From the NCBI RefSeq assembly GCF_965205175.1, contig NZ_OZ242038.1, positions 620,001-684,000 on the forward strand: a stretch of DNA of 64,000 nt. Direction: 5' to 3'. Positions 18,088 through 26,745 of the stretch are shown here, piece by piece. The notes below the pieces were generated by a model. The model worked only from the letters and a program-made list of their open reading frames with translations. It was not told the origin of the DNA and searched no databases. The position numbers and the translations under genes were made by a program. The DNA comes from Poriferisodalis sp965205175. Its GTDB lineage: Bacteria; Actinomycetota; Acidimicrobiia; Acidimicrobiales; Poriferisodalaceae. Each line of letters opens with the position of its first letter. Position 1 is the stretch's first letter.

Positions 18088-19569
18088 GTGAACTCAGACG
18101 CTGCGGGAAGCCAGACAGCGGGTTCGAACACAGCAGCCTCAGACACGACAGCATCGACTGCCGCACGTCCGAGCGCAGCGGGAGCGAACACAGCAACCCG
18201 AAGCACACAGATCCCGAGAACACAGATCCTGAGTCACGCCGACCGGTGCGACGTGCAGGCGCGCATCGGATCGCTCGCAGCGGCGTTCGTCGAGGCAGGG
18301 CACCGTTTCTTTCTGGTCGGCGGACTGGTTCGCGATGCGGTGCTGGGCCTCGGTCTGCGTGGCGACATCGACATCACCACCGATGCTGCGCCGGAGCAAA
18401 CCGCGGAACTCGTGGCGCGATGGGCGGATGCCGTCTGGGAGCAGGGGAAGCGCTTCGGCACGATCGGCGCGCGTCGAGCCGGCACCACGGTGGAGATCAC
18501 CACTCACCGGGCCGAGTCCTACGACAGCGGCTCGCGCAAGCCGCTCGTGCGCTTCTCCGACGACGTGACGACAGATCTGGGGCGGCGGGACTTCACCGTC
18601 AATGCCATGGCCATCGAGCTGCCCGGCTGGACGCTGCTGGACCCCTACGACGGGCGGGCAGACCTGAGCAACGGCGTGCTGCGCACGCCGGCGGCACCGG
18701 AGAGTCTGTTCGCGGACGACCCGCTGCGTATGCTGCGAGCGGCGCGGTTCAGCGCCCAGCTCTCGCTTCGCCCGACGGTCGAACTGCTGGCGGCCGTGCG
18801 CAGCACGCGCCCGCGGCTGGCCATCGTGTCGCGCGAACGCATTGAGGACGAACTCACCAAGCTGCTGGGCCTGCCGAGGCCTGCGGCCGGCATCCGCTTG
18901 CTGAGCGACACCGGCCTGCTGGGGGATCTGCTGCCGCCATGGCGGCACGCGCGCACCGCAGTGCCAGCTGAGGCACTCGATGACGTCGTCGTCCCGGCAG
19001 TCGACCATGACGAACGCGTCGCGCGTCGTTGGGCATTGCTGCTGGGTCCCGTGTGCGACGATGCTGCGGCCGCACAGTGTCTGTCCGCGCTGCGCTGCCG
19101 CGCCGTGATCATCAGCCGTGTCGCTGCCATGCTTCGAGCGATCGGCGCACTCGAGGCCGCAGTGCCTGGTTCCGATCGCGGTGCTCCCGACGCGTGGCGA
19201 CGGCCGGCGCGGCGGCTGGTCGTCGAGCACGAAACGGCGCTGGACGCGGCGCAGGCCGTCTTGGCCGGCCGGGGCCGCAGCGTCACGGAGTCGCTGGCCT
19301 CGGAGCTGGCGCAGGTACGCGCAGACGAGGGTGACGAGCTGCGGCGACTGCCGGTCGACGGGCACCGCATCATGGACGTGCTCGGGTGTTCGGGTGCAAT
19401 CGTCGGCGAGGCAGCGGCATGGCTGCGCAGCCAGCAGATCGAGCACGGCCCCATGAGTGCAGAGCGCGCTGACGACCTGCTCGCGGCGTGGAGTCGACGT
19501 CGCGAGCACGCAGACCGAGACCAGGCACAGCGAGACCAGGCACAGCGAGACCAGCCTCACCGGCCCTGA
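18088..19569 (+). CDS. pcnA: CCA tRNA nucleotidyltransferase / poly(A) polymerase family protein
   Basis: Adds or repairs the 3' CCA of tRNAs, or polyadenylates RNA. The class II nucleotidyltransferase head is clear: FFLVGGLVRDAVLG and RGDIDITTDA, whose two Asp bind metal (about residues 75-95). GKRFGTIGARRAGTTVEITT, DLGRRDFTVNAMA and DPLRMLRAARFSAQLS (RNA-binding helix) follow. A weakly conserved helical C-terminal part comes next. The first ~50 residues are a Ser/Thr/Ala low-complexity extension encoded by short DNA repeats. The C-terminus carries a small tandem repeat (RDQAQ twice). GTG 18088 is chosen because it lies just after the divergent PBP-like gene. Synteny with Mycobacterium (pcnA near murJ and trxB) supports the call. 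Confidence 0.9.
   Translation: MNSDAAGSQTAGSNTAASDTTASTAARPSAAGANTATRSTQIPRTQILSHADRCDVQARIGSLAAAFVEAGHRFFLVGGLVRDAVLGLGLRGDIDITTDAAPEQTAELVARWADAVWEQGKRFGTIGARRAGTTVEITTHRAESYDSGSRKPLVRFSDDVTTDLGRRDFTVNAMAIELPGWTLLDPYDGRADLSNGVLRTPAAPESLFADDPLRMLRAARFSAQLSLRPTVELLAAVRSTRPRLAIVSRERIEDELTKLLGLPRPAAGIRLLSDTGLLGDLLPPWRHARTAVPAEALDDVVVPAVDHDERVARRWALLLGPVCDDAAAAQCLSALRCRAVIISRVAAMLRAIGALEAAVPGSDRGAPDAWRRPARRLVVEHETALDAAQAVLAGRGRSVTESLASELAQVRADEGDELRRLPVDGHRIMDVLGCSGAIVGEAAAWLRSQQIEHGPMSAERADDLLAAWSRRREHADRDQAQRDQAQRDQPHRP
19516..19560 (+). repeat. 15-bp tandem repeat in the 3' end of pcnA
   Basis: CGAGACCAGGCACAG occurs at 19516-19530 and 19531-19545, with a third diverged copy at 19546-19560. 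It encodes RDQAQ repeats at the extreme C-terminus, probably length-variable. Confidence 0.85.
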
Positions 19570-19662
19570 GCCGACTGGCGGCCGGCGCTCCGGCGGTGAT
19601 CAGTCGGCTGGCAATTCGGCCGCAGCAATTGGGCGCCGGCGGCACACCGGCCGCGTACTAGC

Positions 19663-20097
19663 GTGAGCCGCGTGGCGATCCAGCCTCGTATGGCTCCCGA
19701 ACCTGCTCCGGCTGTGCCCGGAACAGTGGACTACCGGCTCCGGCGGCGCCGTCTGCTGGCAGACGTCGAAGCCGGCGTGGTGTCGCGTGCTGAGGCATGC
19801 GATGCTCACCCTGACCTGCTGCGCGCTGCCCGCAGCGCAGCCCCGCCGCTCGGCCGGAGCTGTCCGCTGTGCTCGGACGGCGACCTGCGCCTCGTCGGCT
19901 ACGTCTTCGGCCCTCGCATGGGAAGCGGCGGCAAGTGCGTGCTCTCCGACGCGGAGCTTCAGCGTGTCGCGCAGCGCAACGGCAGCTTCATGGCCTACGA
20001 GCTGGAGGTGTGCCCCGAGTGCGGTTGGAACCACCTCATCCGGAAGTACCCGCTCGGCACCGGCCGGCCCGCTGCCGGCCGAACCACTGCCAGTTGA
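19663..20097 (+). CDS. DUF5318 family protein (zinc-ribbon-like, four cysteines)
   Basis: A 144-residue protein I recognise as the actinobacterial DUF5318 family. The recognisable parts are VDYRLRRRRLLADVEAGVVS (about 22-41), CDAHPDLLRAARSA, a CPLC knuckle, and the ending LEVCPECGWNHLIRKYPLG with a second CxxC. The two CxxC pairs (CPLC and CPEC) predict one structural zinc. In Mycobacterium the homologue lies next to ponA; here pcnA separates it from the PBP-like gene. The start is GTG 19663. Function is unknown. Confidence 0.82.
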   Translation: MSRVAIQPRMAPEPAPAVPGTVDYRLRRRRLLADVEAGVVSRAEACDAHPDLLRAARSAAPPLGRSCPLCSDGDLRLVGYVFGPRMGSGGKCVLSDAELQRVAQRNGSFMAYELEVCPECGWNHLIRKYPLGTGRPAAGRTTAS

Positions 20098-20151
20098 CTT
20101 GCACGGCGGACCGTTGGCGCGCATCGGACTTTTCTGGCATCCTCTGGACTG

Positions 20152-20634
20152 ATGAAGTTCAAAGTCGGTGACCGTGTGATCTATCCCCACCACGGTGCGG
20201 CGGAGATCACCTCTCGGGAACGGCGGAACGAATTCGGCAAGACCTGCGACTACTTGGTGCTCAAGACCCTGCACGGCGACATGGACCTCAAGGTGCCCGC
20301 CGAGACAGCCGCGGCGGTCGGCATGCGGCCACCGATCGACACTGACGACGTCGAAGACCTGTTCGAGCTGCTGGCCAAGAAGGACATACGCGAGCCGGCC
20401 AACTGGAGTCGCCGCTTCAAGAACCACCAGGAGAAGCTGAAGTCCGGCGACATCTACCAAGTCGCAGAGGTCGTCCGCAACTTGGCGCTGCGCGAGAACG
20501 CCAAAGGTCTCTCGGCCGGCGAGAAGTCGATGCTGGAGAAGTCGCGGCAGATCCTCGTCTCGGAGCTGTCCATCAGCATGGATGTCACCGAAGACGAGGC
20601 CCAGCGCCAGGTGGAACTCCGGCTCGCCGATTGA
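20152..20634 (+). CDS. carD: CarD-family RNA polymerase-binding transcription regulator
   Basis: CarD binds the RNA polymerase beta subunit and stabilises open promoter complexes, notably at rRNA promoters. The 160 residues show the N-terminal Tudor-like RID domain (MKFKVGDRVIYPHHGAAEI) and then the helical DNA-binding domain, including a conserved WSRRFKNHQEKLKSGD segment, VAEVVRNLALRE and KGLSAGEKSMLEKSRQILVSEL. Start ATG 20152 fits the family exactly. The TTG of murJ overlaps its stop codon, so carD and murJ are probably co-transcribed, which is an unusual pairing. Confidence 0.95.
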   Translation: MKFKVGDRVIYPHHGAAEITSRERRNEFGKTCDYLVLKTLHGDMDLKVPAETAAAVGMRPPIDTDDVEDLFELLAKKDIREPANWSRRFKNHQEKLKSGDIYQVAEVVRNLALRENAKGLSAGEKSMLEKSRQILVSELSISMDVTEDEAQRQVELRLAD

Positions 20635-22466
20635 ACGAGCAGCGTCCGGGCACGCAGCCGCGCCGTCAACAGGGCACCGCGGCTGCGGCAGCCGGCATCG
20701 GCGTATCACGTCTGTCAGGCCTCGCGCGCACGGCGCTGGTCACCAACGTGCTGGGCATCGGCGTCGTCGGCGATGCCTTCGCCGCAGCTATGCGCATCCC
20801 GAACTTCCTGCAGAACTTGCTCGGCGAGGGCGCCCTCTCCGCGGCATTCGTTCCTGCCTACAGCGCGCTGTCCGAGCGCGACGAACGCGCCGCCGGTCGT
20901 TTGGCCGGCGCGATCGCGACGTTCTTGGTCGCCGTCACCGCAACCGCCACCTTGATCAGCGTCTTCGCGGCACGACCGCTGGTGCGTCTCATTGCCTGGG
21001 GCTTCGTGGGCGAACGCTTCGAACTCACGGTCACGCTCGTGCGCATCACCGTCTGCGGCACTGCGCTGGCGGTGATGAGCGCCTGGTGCCTCGGGGTCCT
21101 CAACAGCCATCGGCGCTTCTTCCTTGCGTATGTCGCGCCGGTCATGTGGAACACCGCCCAGATAGCCGTGTTGATCGGCGTGCTCGTGTGGGGCGTCGCA
21201 GGTGCGGACCGTGCGACCGCATTGGCATGGGGCGTGACGGCCGGCGCGGCGGCACAAGTGCTGGTGCAGCTGCGAGGCGTCGTGCGAGCAGATCCGCAGA
21301 TCAAGCTGAATTGCAGCTGGCGGGAACCGCAGGCCGCCGGTGTCATCAAGCGATTCGGACCAGCAGTTGCCGGACGCGGCGTGCTGCAGGTGTCTGCCTT
21401 CTTGGATCTCGCGTTGGCCTCGTTGCTGAGCGTGGGCGCCGCAGCGGCGATGGCCGCAGCACAGACGCTGTACCTGCTGCCGTTGAGCCTGCTCGGCACC
21501 AGCGTCGCCGCGGTGGAGCTGACACAGCTGAGTCGGCTCGACGATCGGGGCATCATCGCCGACCGCACATCTCAACGCCTGTGCGCGACCGCCTTCGGCG
21601 TCTCGGGCGTCGTGGCCGTCTACCTTGCGGCTGGACGTCCGCTTGCCGATGCGGTGTTCAACCTCGCTGGTCTGCGCAGCGCCATCGCCGATGACGACAT
21701 CATGTTGATCGCGTTGGTGCTCGGCGCATACTCGCTGGGCTTGGTGCCACTCGTGGCGTCGAGGCTGTGCCAGAACGTCCTGTTCGCCGCCGGCGACACG
21801 CGCACGGCTGCGGGCATCGCCGCCGTGCGACTGGTCGTCTCGCTCGTGGGCGGCGCGACACTCATGCTGCCGCTGGATCGACTGCTCGTCATCGACGGTG
21901 CGCTCACCGGATTCGCCGACATCAACCTGCTGTCCTGGGAATCCGCATGGTCGCTGCTGGACCCGGCCATCCGCTCCGATCCCGCACTGCCTGCTCGCTT
22001 GGGCGCGGTGGGCCTGGCGCTGGGCGCAGCAGCTGGGGCCTGGGTCGAGCTGGGCCTGCTGCGACGAGCACTGCTTGGACGCCGTCCCCCAAGCGCGCCC
22101 ACCGGCGCAGACATGCCGACGCGGACCGACTGGGCGGGCGGGCGACTGTTCGGAGGTGCGCTGGCCCGTCATCTGGCACCAGCCGGTGCAGCATGCTGCA
22201 CCGGCTTGGCGCTCGCCTACGTGCTGACCCCACTGCCGGCGGTGCTGCGAGCGGCGCTGGCCGCCGCTGTCATGGCTGGAGTTCACGTGGGCTGCGGGCT
22301 GACGCTCCGGCTCCCTGTGGCCCGAGCGCTAGTTTCGCAGTTGTCGCGTACGGCTTCCGGGCAGCGGCAGCGCTTGCGCAGCTCGTCGCGAGCCGGCACC
22401 GCTGACGACGCCGGTGTCGTACCCGACGAGTCTCTGGGCGACGACGAAGGATGTCCGCTGCAATGA
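20631..22466 (+). CDS. murJ: Lipid II flippase MurJ (MviN)
   Basis: Flips lipid II across the cytoplasmic membrane for wall synthesis. The 611-residue protein has about 14 hydrophobic helices and the family signatures SRLSGLARTALV, GDAFAAAMRIPNFLQNLLGEGALSAAF (split here into IPNFLQNLLGEG and ALSAAFVPAY) and a central cavity rich in Arg and Asp. It starts at a TTG overlapping the carD stop (TTGA); no other start fits. In Mycobacterium the homologue Rv3910 is fused to a pseudokinase and an extracytoplasmic domain. Here MurJ ends after helix 14 with a short charged tail and the pseudokinase is a separate gene two positions downstream. Confidence 0.94.
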   Translation: MNEQRPGTQPRRQQGTAAAAAGIGVSRLSGLARTALVTNVLGIGVVGDAFAAAMRIPNFLQNLLGEGALSAAFVPAYSALSERDERAAGRLAGAIATFLVAVTATATLISVFAARPLVRLIAWGFVGERFELTVTLVRITVCGTALAVMSAWCLGVLNSHRRFFLAYVAPVMWNTAQIAVLIGVLVWGVAGADRATALAWGVTAGAAAQVLVQLRGVVRADPQIKLNCSWREPQAAGVIKRFGPAVAGRGVLQVSAFLDLALASLLSVGAAAAMAAAQTLYLLPLSLLGTSVAAVELTQLSRLDDRGIIADRTSQRLCATAFGVSGVVAVYLAAGRPLADAVFNLAGLRSAIADDDIMLIALVLGAYSLGLVPLVASRLCQNVLFAAGDTRTAAGIAAVRLVVSLVGGATLMLPLDRLLVIDGALTGFADINLLSWESAWSLLDPAIRSDPALPARLGAVGLALGAAAGAWVELGLLRRALLGRRPPSAPTGADMPTRTDWAGGRLFGGALARHLAPAGAACCTGLALAYVLTPLPAVLRAALAAAVMAGVHVGCGLTLRLPVARALVSQLSRTASGQRQRLRSSSRAGTADDAGVVPDESLGDDEGCPLQ

Positions 22467-23335
22467 CCGCGCAAGCCCCCGTCCACATCATCACCGACAG
22501 CTCCTGCGACCTCGACGCCGATGTCACTGCCGAGCTTGGCATCACGGTGGTGCCGCTGGAGATTCGATTCGGCAGCGAGACGTTCGCCGATGGTGTCGAG
22601 CTGAGCACGGCCGAGTTCTGGCAGCGCTGTCGGCGCAGCGACGAGCTTCCGTCGACCGCTGCGCCCTCCCCCGGCGCCTTCGCCGAGGCGTACCAGCGCG
22701 CCGCTGAGGCCGGCGCGAACGAAGTCGTCGTGGTCACCCTGAGCGGCGACCTCTCCGCCACCATCGAAGCCGCGCAGCTCGCGGCTGCGCAGCCGCCGAA
22801 CGGGCTCACCTGCCATGTGGTGGACAGTCGAACGGTCAGCGCTGGGCTCGGGCTGACGGTGATCACCGCCGCAGAGCTGGCGGCCGGCGGGGCCGACGGC
22901 ACGCAGATCGTGGAGGCTGTGCGAGCCACCGCGGAGCGAGTACGCGTGCATGCCGCCTTGGACACGCTGGAAAATCTGCGCAAGGGCGGCCGAATCGGCG
23001 CGGCGCAATCATTGCTCGGTTCGGTCCTGTCGATCAAGCCGCTCATCACCGTCACTGACGGCCGCGTCGAGCCTGCGGGCAGACAGCGAACGCGCGTCCG
23101 AGCCCTGCGGCACTTGATCGATTTGGTGGCCGCCGCCGGACCGAACATTGCACAGATCGCCGTCATGCACGCGGACTGCGACGATGTGGACGATTTCGTG
23201 CAGCGGATCGCGCCGCTCACCAGCAGCGAACCCCGGGTGATGCTGATCGGGCCCGTGGTCGGCGCCCACGCGGGTGTCGGCACCATCGGCGTGGTCTTCG
23301 TCGAACGAGACCCGCCGGCGCCTACGCGGGCGTGA
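22451..23335 (+). CDS. DegV family fatty acid-binding protein
   Basis: DegV proteins bind a fatty acid and in some bacteria serve as FakB subunits of the fatty acid kinase. The 294 residues include the family start VHIITDSSCDLDADVTAELGI, then SPGAFAEAYQRA, VVVVTLSGDLSATIEAAQ and ENLRKGGRIGAAQSLLGSVL with ITVTDGRVEP. No FakA kinase gene is adjacent. The start ATG 22451 lies inside the last codons of murJ; ATG 22463 is also possible. The gene separates murJ from the pseudokinase gene, which in Mycobacterium are one ORF. Confidence 0.92.
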   Translation: MSAAMTAQAPVHIITDSSCDLDADVTAELGITVVPLEIRFGSETFADGVELSTAEFWQRCRRSDELPSTAAPSPGAFAEAYQRAAEAGANEVVVVTLSGDLSATIEAAQLAAAQPPNGLTCHVVDSRTVSAGLGLTVITAAELAAGGADGTQIVEAVRATAERVRVHAALDTLENLRKGGRIGAAQSLLGSVLSIKPLITVTDGRVEPAGRQRTRVRALRHLIDLVAAAGPNIAQIAVMHADCDDVDDFVQRIAPLTSSEPRVMLIGPVVGAHAGVGTIGVVFVERDPPAPTRA

Positions 23336-24834
23336 ACGACCCGAACATCAGCGCGGACAGCAACGCGCGGTACGAGCGCCACGAGCTGCTCCAAGCTGGT
23401 GCCGTCGAGACGTGGTCCGGCTTGGACCGGACGCTCAATCGGCCGGTCACCATTCGGCGGGCGGCAGCCGACAGCGAGGTCGCTCATCGCCTGCGTCTGC
23501 AGGCCAAGGCGCTCGCTCGGGTGGAGCATCACGGACTGCTGCACATCTTCGACACCTATGACGAGCCGGATCACTTTGCGATCGTTACCGAGCAACTGCC
23601 GCCGCGGAGGCTCGTCGACGACATCACCGCGTCCGATCACAGCATCAGGCGCCTCGACGCCGGCGAGGCGGTTCGCATCGTCATTGCGGTGGCCGAAGCG
23701 GTTGCAGTACTGCACAGCGCGGGTTTCGCTCACGGGGGCGTCGAGGCGGAGTGCATCGGCTGGCGTGCCGAGGTGGGGTGGGTCATCCTCGACGGCCCGC
23801 CGACTGACGACACCGTGGCCATCCCTGCGACGCGGCGCGCTGATCTCGCTTCTCTTGCCATGCTCGCACACCGGCTGATGGTCGGCGTGCCGCCCCAGCG
23901 TCGTTCCGACGGCATCTGGGAGATCGATCCCGCCGTGCCCGACGTCGTGGCAACCGTGCTGGCGCGAGCCATCGGCGCGTCCGATCGGTGGCCCGATGTC
24001 CCGTCGATGCTGCTCGCCCTGCGTTCGGTCGTGAACGACCTGCCCGCGGTCCGCGGTCCGTTGATGGATCGTCGCTCGGTCTGGCAAGCAGAGCGGCTCT
24101 GGCTGGTGCCCGTCGGCATTTTGGTAGCCGCTGCCGCCACGCTGGTCGGCATTGCCCTGTTCATCGAGCAGCCGTCGCAGCCCGAAGCGCAGGCGACAGC
24201 GACGTCCGCGGCGGTTTCGGGCGCATCCGAAGCGCAGCCGGAGGTCACGCCCCGGTCGCGTCCGGCCGCGACCGGCTCGGTCCCCGTCACGCCGACAGTT
24301 CCGCCGGCGCCGTTGACCACCGATGTACGCCGGATGCCGGTGCTGCTGGAGTCCATCACGGACTTTGATCCCGCCGGCGACGACCGAATTGAGCATCCCG
24401 AGCGCTTGCGGTTCATCAACGACGGCGACGCCGACACGGGCTGGAGCTCAGCGCGCTACAACACCCGCGACTTCGGCGGACTGAAGGACGGCGTCGGGCT
24501 CATTGTGGTGCTGGCCGGAGACGAACCGCGACCAGTGGAACGCCTCACGATCGACTCGCCGTCGGTCGGCTGGTCGTTCGAGCTGTACATGTCGCGCGAA
24601 CGCAACCGAACGCTGATCGACTGGGGCAGTCCCGTGGCCGAGGCGCGGGACATCACCGGTTCGACAGTGCTCGACGTCCCTCGCGTGGAGGCCGCCGCAC
24701 TGCTCGTGTGGATCACCGATCTCGGCGCCGAGCTGACCAGCGGCGGCCATCGCGTCACCATCTCGGGAATCGAAGTCGCTGCGATGAGCGGTCCATCGTC
24801 GGCACCATCGGGCACCGACGCGGTGACGCCGTAA
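23332..24834 (+). CDS. Membrane-anchored pseudokinase with extracytoplasmic domain (MviN C-terminal equivalent)
   Basis: A 500-residue protein with a kinase-like fold at residues ~15-240, one membrane helix (about 259-280, LVPVGILVAAAATLVGIAL), a Pro/Thr/Ala-rich linker and a C-terminal beta-rich domain (about 335-485) of discoidin type (DWGSPVAEARDITGSTVL). Catalytic motifs are missing: there is no glycine-rich loop, HRD reads HGG (AHGGVEAECIG) and no DFG is present. This is the layout of the part of mycobacterial MviN (Rv3910) beyond the flippase; that pseudokinase is phosphorylated by PknB and binds FhaA to hold back wall synthesis. The GTG overlaps the degV stop (GTGA). A role controlling MurJ is inferred from this homology and linkage. 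Confidence 0.82.
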   Translation: MNDPNISADSNARYERHELLQAGAVETWSGLDRTLNRPVTIRRAAADSEVAHRLRLQAKALARVEHHGLLHIFDTYDEPDHFAIVTEQLPPRRLVDDITASDHSIRRLDAGEAVRIVIAVAEAVAVLHSAGFAHGGVEAECIGWRAEVGWVILDGPPTDDTVAIPATRRADLASLAMLAHRLMVGVPPQRRSDGIWEIDPAVPDVVATVLARAIGASDRWPDVPSMLLALRSVVNDLPAVRGPLMDRRSVWQAERLWLVPVGILVAAAATLVGIALFIEQPSQPEAQATATSAAVSGASEAQPEVTPRSRPAATGSVPVTPTVPPAPLTTDVRRMPVLLESITDFDPAGDDRIEHPERLRFINDGDADTGWSSARYNTRDFGGLKDGVGLIVVLAGDEPRPVERLTIDSPSVGWSFELYMSRERNRTLIDWGSPVAEARDITGSTVLDVPRVEAAALLVWITDLGAELTSGGHRVTISGIEVAAMSGPSSAPSGTDAVTP

Positions 24835-24929
24835 CAGCGGTGGACCGGCACACACGGCCAGTGCAGTAGCGGCCCTGCCACTGCCCTGTCGCAACCGTGT
24901 CACTTGGACTGGCCTTTAGGCTTCCAGCG

Positions 24930-25364
24930 ATGAACTCGTGGCGCAAGCGACGTCGTTCGCCGAGCAAACCTCGGTCGAAGGGACCCGGGTCACCAAGCAC
25001 CGGGTCAGGCGGAACTGGGCCAAACGAGACTGGAGCAGGCAAGACTGGCCAAAGCGGAACTGGCGAGTCGCTCGACGACCGCATCGACGCAGCGGTAGCG
25101 CGATTCACCGACGCAGTAGAGACCGTGCGCGCCCGCACCAGCGGACCGCTGATCACCGCAGCGCGAGCCGTGGTGTACGGCTTGGTCATCTTCTCCGGGG
25201 TCATCGGCGTGGTGGTGCTGGTCACCATTGCTGCGATCAGAGCACTCGACATCGCCGTGCCTGGCGATGTGTGGTCTGCACACCTGATCGGCAGCGGCAT
25301 CGCGGGCGGCGGCGGCGCATGGGCATGGAGCAAGCGGCGGCCAGGTGCACGGAAGCGAGCATGA
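24930..25364 (+). CDS. Membrane protein of unknown function with low-complexity N-terminus
   Basis: A 144-residue protein between the pseudokinase and trxB. Residues 3-50 are a basic then Gly/Thr/Ser-rich low-complexity stretch encoded by imperfect ~15-bp repeats around 24975-25070. An amphipathic helix (DDRIDAAVARFTDAVETVRA) follows, then two hydrophobic segments (VVYGLVIFSGVIGVVVLVTIA and an Ala/Gly-rich segment near the C-terminus) and a basic tail. The start chosen is ATG 24930 (MNSWRKRR); the frame is open back to 24897. No family is recognised. It may belong to the divisome/wall group given its neighbours, but that is only positional. Confidence 0.6.
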   Translation: MNSWRKRRRSPSKPRSKGPGSPSTGSGGTGPNETGAGKTGQSGTGESLDDRIDAAVARFTDAVETVRARTSGPLITAARAVVYGLVIFSGVIGVVVLVTIAAIRALDIAVPGDVWSAHLIGSGIAGGGGAWAWSKRRPGARKRA

Positions 25365-25371
25365 GCCCAGC

Positions 25372-26331
25372 ATGAATGGCGGCGCGAGCGAGCCGCGTGA
25401 GGTCATCATCATCGGCAGCGGCCCGGCTGGGCTGACTGCTGCCATCTACACGGCACGAGCAAACCTGCATCCGCTGGTCATCGAAGGCGAGCCGTCATCC
25501 ACCAGCGACCAACCGGGAGGGCAGCTCATGCTGACCACCGAGGTCGAGAACTTCCCCGGCTTTCCCGACGGCGTCCTCGGTCCGGAGCTGATGGCGGGCT
25601 TTCGCGCCCAGGCGGAGCGCTTCGGCGCGGAGCTGCTCACTGCCAAGGCCACCAGCGTGGACTTTAGCGAACAGCCGTATCGCGTCTGGGTGGGCGAGGC
25701 GTGCTACCGCGGACGCACGGTGATCGTGTCCACCGGCGCGCAGAGCCTGCTGCTCGGCCTGCACGACGAGGAGCGTCTCATCGGTCACGGCGTGTCTACC
25801 TGTGCCACGTGCGACGGCTTCTTCTTCCGAGGTCAGGACATCGCCGTGGTAGGTGGCGGCGACAGCGCGCTCGAAGAAGCCACGTTCCTCACCAGATTCG
25901 CGGCGAAAGTCTACGTGGTCCATCGACGCGAGGAGTTGCGTGCTTCGAAGATCATGCAGAATCGAGCCTTCGCCAACGAGCGGATCGAATTCTTGTGGAA
26001 CCGCCAAGTGACGGCCATCCGAGGCGATGATCGCCTTGAAGGCATCACGCTCACCGACACGCAGTCCGGCCGGCGCACCGAACTCGACGTCACGGGCTTG
26101 TTCATTGCGATCGGACACCGGCCGAACACCGACTTGTTCTCCGCATGGCTTGCCCGCAAGCCCAACGGGTATCTCGTGACCGAGCCGGGCAGCACGCGAA
26201 CGAACGTGGAGGGCGTGTTCGCTTGCGGCGACGTGCAGGACGACATCTACCGCCAAGCAGTGACGGCGGCCGGCTCGGGCTGCCAAGCAGCCATCGACGC
26301 CGAACGGTGGCTCGAAGCACACGGTCACTGA
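25372..26331 (+). CDS. trxB: Thioredoxin reductase (NADPH)
   Basis: FAD enzyme that passes electrons from NADPH to thioredoxin. The 319 residues show the FAD site IIIGSGPAGLTAAIYTARA, GGQLMLTTEVENFPGF, the redox pair in TCATCDGFFFRG (about residues 144-149), the NADPH site VVGGGDSALEEATFL and the C-terminal FAD motif GVFACGDVQDDIYRQAVTAAGSG. ATG 25372 is chosen; a GTG at 25345 would add nine residues and overlap the preceding gene. It is followed by trxA after 90 bp, as in other actinobacteria. Confidence 0.96.
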   Translation: MNGGASEPREVIIIGSGPAGLTAAIYTARANLHPLVIEGEPSSTSDQPGGQLMLTTEVENFPGFPDGVLGPELMAGFRAQAERFGAELLTAKATSVDFSEQPYRVWVGEACYRGRTVIVSTGAQSLLLGLHDEERLIGHGVSTCATCDGFFFRGQDIAVVGGGDSALEEATFLTRFAAKVYVVHRREELRASKIMQNRAFANERIEFLWNRQVTAIRGDDRLEGITLTDTQSGRRTELDVTGLFIAIGHRPNTDLFSAWLARKPNGYLVTEPGSTRTNVEGVFACGDVQDDIYRQAVTAAGSGCQAAIDAERWLEAHGH

Positions 26332-26421
26332 GTCGCATGGCCACTGAGACGCACGCGCCGATGGCGGCAGCGCACGGTCATCACGGTATCCTCGCGGCAC
26401 GCACGAGACGAGGAGCCGACA

Positions 26422-26745
26422 ATGGCTGAAGGCATCTCCACCTTGGACGACAGCACGTTCGACGAGACGGTCGGATCTGCCGAGGGTCCAGTTCTGGTGG
26501 ATTTCTGGGCCGAGTGGTGCGGACCCTGCAAGATGATCGCACCCATCCTCGAAGAAATCGCCGTCGAGCACGACAACCTCCGCATCGCCAAGGTCAACGT
26601 CGACGAGAGTCCCGAGCTGGCCATGCGCTTTCAGGTGATGAGCATCCCCACGCTCATCATGTTCCGTGACGGCGAGCCGGCACGGCGCTTGGTCGGCGCC
26701 AAGCCAAAACAGGCTCTGCTCGAAGAGATCGGCGAGTTCCTCTGA
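26422..26745 (+). CDS. trxA: Thioredoxin
   Basis: Small disulfide reductase. The 107-residue protein has the active site WAEWCGPCKMIAP (about residues 28-40), the conserved Asp of VLVDFWAEW, the cis-Pro loop MSIPTLIMF and a closing GAKPKQALLEEI. Start ATG 26422 is preceded by GACGAGGAGC. The gene is paired with trxB. Its stop overlaps the start of the CwlM-like gene as CTGA. Confidence 0.97.
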   Translation: MAEGISTLDDSTFDETVGSAEGPVLVDFWAEWCGPCKMIAPILEEIAVEHDNLRIAKVNVDESPELAMRFQVMSIPTLIMFRDGEPARRLVGAKPKQALLEEIGEFL

